DNA of 5,644 bases from the NCBI GenBank assembly GCA_024280785.1, contig JAJRPK010000369.1, positions 1 to 5,644 of the forward strand, read 5' to 3'. Within the stretch, counting starts at the first letter, position 1, and each line of letters starts with the position of its first letter. Shown here one piece after another: positions 1 to 5,028 of this stretch. This stretch comes from Gammaproteobacteria bacterium. GTDB lineage: Bacteria; Pseudomonadota; Gammaproteobacteria; Pseudomonadales; UBA7434. The notes under the pieces are model-generated. The model worked only from the letters and a program-made list of their open reading frames with translations. It did no database searches and was not told where the DNA came from. The position numbers were made by a program, and so were the translations under genes.

Positions 1-126
1 GCCACTTTCTTAGCCTGCTCGCTGTTACTTACCATTGTTATTCTGTTCTACCTGCTTAGCCCAACGTTAAGGACTCTGGACCAATCAGTCGAGAGTTCTC
101 TAGCAAAAAAACGTTACTCGAAATAG
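1..126 (+). CDS. C-terminal fragment of a membrane protein, possibly an MFS-type transporter (5' end outside window)
   Basis: Frame 1 is open from the first base to a TAG stop at 124-126, giving 41 residues. The first 19 or so are strongly hydrophobic (ATFLACSLLLTIVILFYLL) and read as one transmembrane helix. They are followed by a short polar tail, SPTLRTLDQSVESS, ending in a basic cluster (AKKRYSK). A last helix followed by a P-x-L-R type cytoplasmic tail is the usual end of a major facilitator superfamily permease, but that family assignment is an inference from a very short fragment. Any polytopic inner-membrane protein would also fit. The gene is in the same direction as the SRPBCC gene 120 bp downstream, and co-transcription is possible but not shown. 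Confidence 0.6.
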   Translation, partial: ATFLACSLLLTIVILFYLLSPTLRTLDQSVESSLAKKRYSK

Positions 127-130
127 TAAC
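113..130 (+). other. Small inverted repeat overlapping the stop codon of the membrane-protein fragment
   Basis: GTTACT (113-118) and AGTAAC (125-130) are perfect complements around a 6-nt loop, spanning the TAG stop. A T-run lies at about 150-155, some 20 nt past the stem. That is too far for a classical intrinsic terminator, and the stem is short and AT-rich. It might weakly attenuate read-through toward the SRPBCC gene. No convincing -35/-10 pair was found in 127-246. Confidence 0.25.
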
Positions 131-246
131 CATAGCGCCTCAATAGAAATTTTTTATTCCTTATTCTGCGCTGCTTGGCCATCACATCGCTGCCGATAAG
201 GTGATAGCTTACACACTTGCTGGCAAACACAACGGATACTCTTAGC

Positions 247-678
247 ATGCACACAATTATTGCAGAAAAAGACATCAATGCACCTATCGAAAAGATTTGG
301 GCCTTAGTCTCCGACTTTGCCAATCTCGATTGGTATTCAGGCGCGGAAAAAGTTGAGCACATCCCCAGCACTAAGGCTGATCGCAGCGGCGAAATTCGCC
401 GCATTTACATGCCCGGTATGGCCGATCCTGTCGATGAGATATTGGAAACCATCGATGCGAACCAACACCGCATAAGCTATCAAATCCCCGGCTCACCAAT
501 GGCGGGCTATCAGGTTGAAGTTTCGCTTACAACTAACAGCGATCAATCCACTCACGCAAAATGGCACGCTACGTTTACTCACGTAACGATGGAAGGGTTA
601 ACGTCAGAAATGATGGTCGAAATGGTTACAAAAACTTACGCAGAAATGCTAGTCGATGTTGAAAAAGCGGTAAGCTAA
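247..678 (+). CDS. SRPBCC (START/Bet v1-like) ligand-binding family protein, polyketide cyclase/dehydrase type
   Basis: The 143-residue product opens with MHTIIAEKDINAPIEKIW and continues ALVSDFANLDWYSGAEKVE. This is the first strand and helix pattern of the SRPBCC fold (i.ap.ekvw.lvsdf.n...w). Later blocks GEIRRIYMPG, EILETIDANQHRISYQI and HAKWHATFTHV match the beta-strands of the cupped sheet, and the last 25 residues form the long C-terminal helix. The length is normal for a single-domain member. Such proteins bind hydrophobic ligands in a cavity, and some are cyclases or dehydratases; the ligand cannot be read from sequence. The ATG at 247 is preferred because it places the first strand at the N-terminus, with a weak CGGA about 10 nt upstream. 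The frame is open to 208, and a TTG at 217 would add ten atypical residues. The product should be cytosolic, since no signal peptide is visible. Confidence 0.82.
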   Translation: MHTIIAEKDINAPIEKIWALVSDFANLDWYSGAEKVEHIPSTKADRSGEIRRIYMPGMADPVDEILETIDANQHRISYQIPGSPMAGYQVEVSLTTNSDQSTHAKWHATFTHVTMEGLTSEMMVEMVTKTYAEMLVDVEKAVS

Positions 679-930
679 ATTTCTTCAGGTGGTTTCAACG
701 TCTGCTACGCGCACAGTAAACACTTTTATAGTTTGATTGCGCTCACGTAACAAATTTTGGCTCGTGCACGGTTCTTCTTTTACTCAACTCATTTGAGCCA
801 CCACCAATGAACCGCCCCAGACTAGTTCCCAGCATCACCAAAGCTACGGCTCTTAATGGCTTGCCAAAACAGGTGTAAAACACGTGATGTCGCTGCTCAC
901 AAATACCTAATACGTGCAAGCTTCCGTGTT

Positions 931-948
931 TAAGCGACGGAACGCTTA
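931..948. repeat. Inverted repeat, 6-bp stem
   Basis: TAAGCG (931-936) pairs with CGCTTA (943-948) around the 6-nt loop ACGGAA. It is the first of four stem-loops in the convergent intergenic gap. The next, GGCA (950-953) with TGCC (958-961) around TTTT, begins 2 nt later and shares two bases with the left arm of the 11-bp stem that follows. Confidence 0.6.
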
Positions 949-959
949 CGGCATTTTTG

Positions 960-989
960 CCTACTTTTGTTGCTGCTGACAAAAGTAGG
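960..989. repeat. Perfect 11-bp inverted repeat (strong stem-loop)
   Basis: CCTACTTTTGT (960-970) and ACAAAAGTAGG (979-989) are perfect reverse complements around the 8-nt loop TGCTGCTG. It is the longest inverted repeat noticed in the window. It lies between the 3' ends of two converging genes, so it could protect or terminate transcripts from either side. It lacks the adjacent T-run of an intrinsic terminator, so it is recorded as a repeat. It probably belongs to the dispersed repeat covering 743-1012. Confidence 0.8.
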
Positions 990-993
990 TCGC

Positions 994-1011
994 TGTCGGG
1001 CGACCCCGACA
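994..1011. repeat. GC-rich 7-bp inverted repeat
   Basis: TGTCGGG (994-1000) pairs with CCCGACA (1005-1011) around a CGAC tetraloop, only 4 nt past the 11-bp stem. On the plus strand it is followed by CTCACTTTT, a weak T-stretch at 1017-1020. If any element here stops plus-strand transcription, this is the best candidate, though it is well short of a classical terminator. Confidence 0.65.
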
Positions 1012-1110
1012 CTCACTTTTAACCGAAGAACTTAACGTCAAATTTAAATCCATAGCCTGCTTCGATAGAGGCTCACCACCCTTACAAGCCCAATGAACAT
1101 CACATCAAAA

Positions 1111-2364
1111 CTACTCTATCTCGTCTCCACCGTTACGAAAGTCATTCATAATCGACTCTAATAACGGATTAGACTCAACATTTTGTTGAACCCGTTTAGA
1201 CTGAATTATCGGATTTTTATGCCCAAAGGCCGAGGAAAACTCACGATGCATAACAGAAAATGGAATCGCAATTCCAAAACCTTGAGCATCCAAAGAGCGA
1301 GAGCGAGATAACCTTTGCGTGTTAACACCTAACAGTATCCCCTTTGCATTGACTAACGGGCCACCGCTGTTGCCGGGTAATATTTGTGCGTCGAAAATAA
1401 TTTTATCAGACTTAATACTAGTCACAACGCCGGCAGTAACATAATCGTGTAACCCCAAAGGGCTTCCTATAGCAAAAATGTCTTCTCCTTGTCTCAAGTC
1501 CATCACTTCGTTAATCTTAATATAGGGTGTCACATATCCATTCAGTTTTAATAGCGCAAGATCATGCGTCTTGCTCAGTTCTACCAAAGAAAGCTCCAAC
1601 TTTGTTTTATCCTTTAGGTACACAGTAAACCGGTTTGCAACAGCAGCATGCGCAGTTTTCCGGTTAAATGTATCCCAACGCGATCGATACTTTCGAAAAT
1701 TCGCCGACAATGTCTTTCTATTCTGACTTACATATTTTTTTGAGTCCAAATACTGACGACGAGAGCGAGCAAACTCCTTTTGCCGTAGTTCTTTTTCATC
1801 ACCGGAGAAATACTCCAATTCCTTCTCTCTTCGATCTAAATTTTCCTTCGTCGACTTCAACCGCTTGCGTTGGCTCGACAACTTTCGTTGCTGCTGGTCT
1901 AATTGTTTTTTTTGAACTTCAAACTCTCGACGAGTCTCAGCAATTGATTGCTTACTCGGCCTAACAACATGCTTATTAGTTATCAAGTAGCCCGACTCGG
2001 ATATAAAAAACCCCGACCCCGTTCCAACCCCCGTTTTTATCGTAACAACCGCTAAGGTCGAACTGGCAATGACAGTGTCGGGATGATACTTTTTAAGGAG
2101 TTGCGCATTTAGATCCGTTGACCCGGCGATATCGTCACTTTTGTCTTTAGCAATTCGCTCGACATTTTTAGCGCCGCCAGGGGGAGTATCGGTAAAACGC
2201 CAATGGCCATTGGCGTCCTTATATTTGTATTGATCTGCCACTGACAGTTGAGAAAACAGGGCCAAACCATTGATCAAGATGAAAGAAAAAATAATTAGAG
2301 AAGAAGTCAATACAGAAGCCCTCTTCGCCAAGCAGCTAAAATAAGAAAGAAAATAATTTTTCAT
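1111..2364 (-). CDS. Secreted HtrA/trypsin-like serine protease with N-terminal DUF4124 and a coiled-coil insertion
   Basis: The 417-residue product starts with a basic segment and a hydrophobic stretch (about 20-40) with a possible signal peptidase cut after SVA (41-43), so it is probably periplasmic or membrane-anchored. Residues 45-62 (QYKYKDANGHWRFTDTPP) match the DUF4124 pattern. The S1C/HtrA-type protease core follows: GTGSGFFI (114-121), TNKHVV with His132, THDLALLKL with Asp268, AIGSPLGL (298-305) and PGNSGGPL with Ser333, a complete triad. Between His132 and Asp268 lies a Lys/Arg/Glu/Gln-rich stretch (about 138-235) that reads as a long coiled coil, an insertion rarely seen there. 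No PDZ domain follows, because the protein ends about 45 residues after the last core strand. The ATG is supported by an AGGAAAGG ribosome site and an in-frame TAA two codons upstream. It starts 16 bp after the dioxygenase gene, suggesting co-transcription. The substrate is unknown. Confidence 0.88.
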   Translation of the reverse strand: MKNYFLSYFSCLAKRASVLTSSLIIFSFILINGLALFSQLSVADQYKYKDANGHWRFTDTPPGGAKNVERIAKDKSDDIAGSTDLNAQLLKKYHPDTVIASSTLAVVTIKTGVGTGSGFFISESGYLITNKHVVRPSKQSIAETRREFEVQKKQLDQQQRKLSSQRKRLKSTKENLDRREKELEYFSGDEKELRQKEFARSRRQYLDSKKYVSQNRKTLSANFRKYRSRWDTFNRKTAHAAVANRFTVYLKDKTKLELSLVELSKTHDLALLKLNGYVTPYIKINEVMDLRQGEDIFAIGSPLGLHDYVTAGVVTSIKSDKIIFDAQILPGNSGGPLVNAKGILLGVNTQRLSRSRSLDAQGFGIAIPFSVMHREFSSAFGHKNPIIQSKRVQQNVESNPLLESIMNDFRNGGDEIE

Positions 2365-2370
2365 CGATTA

Positions 2371-2378
2371 CCTTTCCT
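2371..2378 (-). promoter_or_regulatory. Strong ribosome binding site of the protease gene
   Basis: On the minus strand AGGAAAGG lies 6 nt before the ATG at 2364, inside the 16-bp gap to the dioxygenase gene. It fixes the start of the protease and suggests efficient independent translation within a shared message. Confidence 0.75.
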
Positions 2379-2380
2379 GG

Positions 2381-3124
2381 TTAACGAGAAAACCAACCCC
2401 GTTTAAATTTTAAAGCATTAAACGGCGGCTTTGCATTAGCGCGTGGCGCCCCTTCTACTGCGCCCCAACTAACGATGCAATACCTCGTACCACTGGTTAC
2501 TTTTTCTGCCTGGTGTTTATACCGATGGTCAGACGGAAACACTACCAAATCGCCAACGCTAGGGGCATAACGATAACGGAAATGGGTGAAATTAATTTGA
2601 CCTCCCTCAAAGTCCTCATTGATATACAACAGCAAACTTAAATCACGATCCATTTGACGGTGCCATAATCCACTGGCAGTATCAAAGTACTCCGCATCTG
2701 CGTGCGAAGCATAATGCCCCCCAGGTGAATAGTGCAGCATGACAGGTTGCTCAAACCACTCCATCCGAACACCCAATTCAGGCTCGATCACTTGCAACCA
2801 CATTTTCTGTACTAACTTGTCCAGTTCAGCTTGGTTTTCCCCCAATATAACCTGTTTGGTGACGCGTGAGTCATCCTCTTTACCGCCAACTTTGCCAGTC
2901 ACCGAATCCACCGTCCCCACCCATTCTTTAGGACTCGCTTCACCTAACGACACCAACTTTTGACACTGAGTGGTTTTCAACGCATGGTGCTGAACAAAAA
3001 TACCGTGTGGAGGCTCACGAACAGCTACGGCGCTACCACAGCAGTCTTTAAATTTATCGCCACTGCCGCAAAAGCACGGCTGTCTACGTCCAGGGTCAAA
3101 CGGTGGGCTCGTTAGCTGATTCAT
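2381..3124 (-). CDS. SEC-C zinc-motif plus prolyl-4-hydroxylase-like 2OG-Fe(II) dioxygenase
   Basis: The 247-residue protein has two parts. Residues 16-30 (PCFCGSGDKFKDCCG) form a SEC-C motif, with Cys17, Cys19, Cys28 and Cys29 at the places where the family binds zinc. Residues 40-222 read as a 2-oxoglutarate/Fe(II) dioxygenase of the prolyl 4-hydroxylase type: YSPGGHYASHADAEYF carries the H-x-D iron ligands (His141, Asp143), LSLLLYINEDFEGGQINF is the core strand pair, and GDLVVFPSDHRYKHQAEKVTSGTRY gives the distal ligand His204 and Arg214 at +10 for 2-oxoglutarate. All catalytic residues are present. There is no signal peptide, so it is likely cytosolic. Bacterial relatives hydroxylate proteins such as EF-Tu, but this enzyme's target is unknown. 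An in-frame TAA three codons upstream rules out a longer start. The ribosome site is weak (AGGGTGA about 13 nt away). It lies 50 bp after the SDR gene and 16 bp before the protease. Confidence 0.88.
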   Translation of the reverse strand: MNQLTSPPFDPGRRQPCFCGSGDKFKDCCGSAVAVREPPHGIFVQHHALKTTQCQKLVSLGEASPKEWVGTVDSVTGKVGGKEDDSRVTKQVILGENQAELDKLVQKMWLQVIEPELGVRMEWFEQPVMLHYSPGGHYASHADAEYFDTASGLWHRQMDRDLSLLLYINEDFEGGQINFTHFRYRYAPSVGDLVVFPSDHRYKHQAEKVTSGTRYCIVSWGAVEGAPRANAKPPFNALKFKRGWFSR

Positions 3125-3174
3125 TGTCTTTTATTTCACCCTAGTCCCAGCTCCAGCCCCAATAATTTGCCACA

Positions 3175-3882
3175 CTAATGTTCAATTTGACCCAAATTAA
3201 CATGCATTACCGAACCATTCACAACGGGATTCGTGGCTGCAAAAAATAAAGTTTTAGCTATTTCCATCGGCTCAATTAAGCGGTTAAAGGTCACTCCACT
3301 CGCAATCGAGTCGAGTACTTCTTGTTGGCCCCCGACATGCTCTCGCAGCATTTCTGTTTCGGTAAAGCCTGGGCAGACACAAGCTGTATGGATCTGCTTA
3401 CCCACGAGATCTTGACAAGTCGTTCGCATCAGGCCGATAAGAGCGTGCTTGGAAACGACATAAGAACAACAGTTTGTAACAGCCTTTTCCGCCAACGTTG
3501 AGCCCACATAAATAATAGATGAATCTGCACCCATCGTCGGCAGCAAAATTTGGTTTAGCTCGGCAGGAGCCACTACGTTGACCTGCATAACTCGATGTAA
3601 TATATCAGCATTGACTGTTTCAACACTATCTTTTAATAGTAGCCCCGCATTGTGCACAATGCTAATCTCATCCACGCCAGCTACTGCGGCCTGTAGCTGT
3701 CTACTAATTTTATTTGTCCAATTTGAGTCTGATAGGTCTGTCACAATATGCTCTATGCCATCTAATGCAGGAGCAGATCGAGACAAATTGATAACTCTAT
3801 AGCCCGAATCTCTAAATAAAGCAGCCGCTGCAAGACCAATTCCACGACTCCCACCCGTTATTACAAGAGCTTTTTTATTCAT
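3175..3882 (-). CDS. Classical short-chain dehydrogenase/reductase (SDR), probably NADP(H)-preferring
   Basis: The 235-residue product has the full classical SDR set. TGGSRGIG (9-16) is the glycine-rich dinucleotide site, TDL (48-50) contacts adenine, and NAG (78-80) stabilises the central sheet. Asn102, Ser128, Tyr141 and Lys145 form the catalytic tetrad (YVVSK), and CPGF (170-173) follows. After the second strand the sequence is NLSRS, and Arg35 with no acidic residue at the strand end favours NADP(H). The role is reduction or oxidation of a hydroxyl/carbonyl group; the substrate is not readable. The ATG lies 10 bp after the LLM gene's TGA, with a GAGTGAAAG stretch overlapping that stop as a weak ribosome site, suggesting translational coupling. 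The length is slightly below the usual 245-260. With the crotonase and LLM genes it suggests a short catabolic or lipid-modifying pathway. Confidence 0.9.
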   Translation of the reverse strand: MNKKALVITGGSRGIGLAAAALFRDSGYRVINLSRSAPALDGIEHIVTDLSDSNWTNKISRQLQAAVAGVDEISIVHNAGLLLKDSVETVNADILHRVMQVNVVAPAELNQILLPTMGADSSIIYVGSTLAEKAVTNCCSYVVSKHALIGLMRTTCQDLVGKQIHTACVCPGFTETEMLREHVGGQQEVLDSIASGVTFNRLIEPMEIAKTLFFAATNPVVNGSVMHVNLGQIEH

Positions 3883-3892
3883 AGCTTAGCTT

Positions 3893-4909
3893 TCACTCAT
3901 TGCCTTCTTTCTTAAGTGCATCGGCTAACGCCGCTAAAATTTCAATATTTGATTCATAAATAACGGGGCTTACACGCTGTAAACGACCGTCACTACGGGC
4001 AACAATTTTTTTCGCCACTTCAGAAACGCTACCAACAATGGCGAAAGCATTTAACATCTCATCAGTTACCGATGCCGCCATATCACCCCACTTATTCTCT
4101 CTAACCATTTGCTTCCATTTTAGGTGCATTTCGCCCCAACCGTGGACTTCTAGTATTGGCAAATAGGCGGGTGTTGAACCGTAAAAAGCAATTTGATTTC
4201 GAGCCGACATTACAGCCTCTTCAATTTGCTGGTCATTTAATCCGGTGGCCGTCATTACTTGAGCCGCAATATCAAAATCGGCAAATGATTTTTTCGCTTT
4301 CTTTAGGCCCGCGCTCAATGCCGGCATGGTCAACTGATCCAAAGACTCTTTCGATCCGAAAGGGTGTACAAAGTAACCGTCGGCAACTTCACCTACCATT
4401 TCCGTCATCTTGGGGCCAACACCCGCGAGATATATTTTTGGCGACCCATACTCATTAGGAGCCGGCGCAAAGGTGGGCACCATCAAGGTATGATGATAAT
4501 ACTCACCTACGTAATTTAGTCTCTCACCTGTTTGCCAAGAGTTCCAAATAGCACGGATAGCCATTACCATATCGCGCATTCGAGTAACCGGCTTGCCCCA
4601 AGGCATGCTGAATCGATGCTCTATATGTGATTTGACCTGTGTTCCCAAACCAAGTACAAATCTACCTTTAGACAAGGTTTGGAGATCATTACCGAGATAT
4701 GCGAGGCTCATCGGGTTCCGGGCAAAGGCGACGGCGATGGAGGTCATGATGGTGAGGTTCTCTGTACTCATAGCCGCGATGGTCGCACCTATAAACGGAT
4801 CGTTCTTCCCTTCCAGAGTATAGATCCCATCAAAGCCTATCGCTTCTATGCGTTTTGCCATCTCCGGTATACTACCGGGCTCAATAAACGTACCTGAATC
4901 TAACTTCAT
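3893..4909 (-). CDS. LLM-class oxidoreductase, MSMEG_2256-like (probable F420- or flavin-dependent)
   Basis: The 338-residue product is a luciferase-like monooxygenase-fold TIM barrel. Visible marks are the N-terminal strand and first helix ending in IGFDGIYTLEG (24-34), LTIMTSIAVAFARNPMSLA (52-70), GRFVLGLGTQVKSHIEHRFSMPW (82-104), IYLAGVGPKMTEMVGEVADGYFVHPF (159-184) and the C-terminal VGSVSEVAKKI (292-302). The LGLGTQVKSHIEHRFSMPW block and the later HTLMVP and HPF pattern resemble the MSMEG_2256 family (TIGR03617), annotated as F420-dependent. The cofactor cannot be proved here; FMN is the alternative in a gammaproteobacterium. The length suits the family. The ATG at 4909 has an in-frame TAG immediately upstream and an AAGGAA ribosome site, so the start is secure. 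It is followed after 10 bp by the SDR gene and preceded, 97 bp away, by the crotonase gene. Confidence 0.87.
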   Translation of the reverse strand: MKLDSGTFIEPGSIPEMAKRIEAIGFDGIYTLEGKNDPFIGATIAAMSTENLTIMTSIAVAFARNPMSLAYLGNDLQTLSKGRFVLGLGTQVKSHIEHRFSMPWGKPVTRMRDMVMAIRAIWNSWQTGERLNYVGEYYHHTLMVPTFAPAPNEYGSPKIYLAGVGPKMTEMVGEVADGYFVHPFGSKESLDQLTMPALSAGLKKAKKSFADFDIAAQVMTATGLNDQQIEEAVMSARNQIAFYGSTPAYLPILEVHGWGEMHLKWKQMVRENKWGDMAASVTDEMLNAFAIVGSVSEVAKKIVARSDGRLQRVSPVIYESNIEILAALADALKKEGNE

Positions 4910-4918
4910 CTAACTGTA

Positions 4919-4924
4919 TTCCTT
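4919..4924 (-). promoter_or_regulatory. Ribosome binding site of the LLM oxidoreductase gene
   Basis: AAGGAA on the minus strand lies about 9 nt before the ATG at 4909. An in-frame TAG directly precedes that ATG, so this site and codon define the start. The 97-bp gap above it has AT-rich DNA (about 4928-4945 on the minus strand) but no well-spaced -35/-10 pair that I would call a promoter. Confidence 0.65.
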
Positions 4925-4968
4925 AATGTCTATATTTTCTATTTCGACAATGCAGGGTGAAACAGCAC

Positions 4969-5028
4969 CCCTATTTTCGGCACTATTTTCGCCACTATTT
5001 TCGCCACTATTCTGGCCAATCGTCTGGC
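4969..5028 (-). repeat. 12-bp tandem repeat spanning the 3' end of the crotonase gene
   Basis: Five consecutive 12-bp units occur on the plus strand: CCCTATTTTCGG, CACTATTTTCGC (twice, identical), CACTATTCTGGC and CAATCGTCTGGC. They begin at 4969, 4981, 4993, 5005 and 5017, and a degenerate sixth unit may reach 5040. Because 12 is divisible by three, all units keep the crotonase reading frame. On the minus strand the upstream copies encode DWPD and DWPE. The next copies begin with TAG, giving in-frame stops at 5007-5009, 4995-4997, 4983-4985 and 4971-4973. A 5-bp inverted repeat (GGGTG 4955-4959, CACCC 4966-4970) follows but lacks a T-run. Confidence 0.85.

Larger units (their letters stand above)
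743..1012 (-). repeat. Probable dispersed intergenic repeat giving a spurious 89-codon ORF
   Basis: Read on the minus strand from a GTG at 1012, this stretch translates as SGSPDSDLLLSAATKVGKNA followed by a cysteine- and histidine-containing tail. Phrases of the type LLSAATKVGKNA recur, to my recollection, in many short 'hypothetical proteins' of gammaproteobacteria that arise from repeated intergenic DNA rather than from genes. Supporting this, the stretch lies in a convergent gap, its 5' part is packed with hairpins, the codon for the supposed start lies inside a stem-loop, and no Shine-Dalgarno sequence precedes it. The boundaries given are those of the open frame, and the true repeat may be longer or shorter. 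A real small protein is not excluded. Confidence 0.45.
679..1110. other. 432-bp intergenic region between convergent genes
   Basis: This gap separates the 3' ends of the SRPBCC gene (+) and the protease gene (-). No credible protein gene was found. It contains an 8-bp palindrome CGTGCACG at 763-770, a cluster of inverted repeats at 931-1011, and a weaker 5-bp stem (AGCCT 1054-1058 with AGGCT 1069-1073). An 89-codon GTG-started reading frame on the minus strand (1012 to 743) is judged to be a by-product of a dispersed repeat. No T-rich tail follows any stem closely enough to call an intrinsic terminator on either strand. Confidence 0.6.

Noticed and set aside
217..246. TTG start adding ten residues to the SRPBCC protein
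   Set aside because: The added residues (MLANTTDTLS) do not fit the usual SRPBCC N-terminus, and an ATG at 247 places the first strand correctly.
114..404. Minus-strand open frame of 96 codons opposite the SRPBCC gene
   Set aside because: It overlaps the well-supported SRPBCC coding region, shows no domain pattern, and has low-complexity hydrophobic content typical of an antisense shadow.
1668..1964. Plus-strand open frame of 98 codons inside the protease gene
   Set aside because: It is antisense to the coiled-coil part of the protease, whose triad and ribosome site are clear, and it resembles no known protein.
4910..4968. Promoter for the LLM gene in the 97-bp gap
   Set aside because: AT-rich DNA with a TATAGA-like stretch exists on the minus strand, but no -35 box at suitable spacing was seen.
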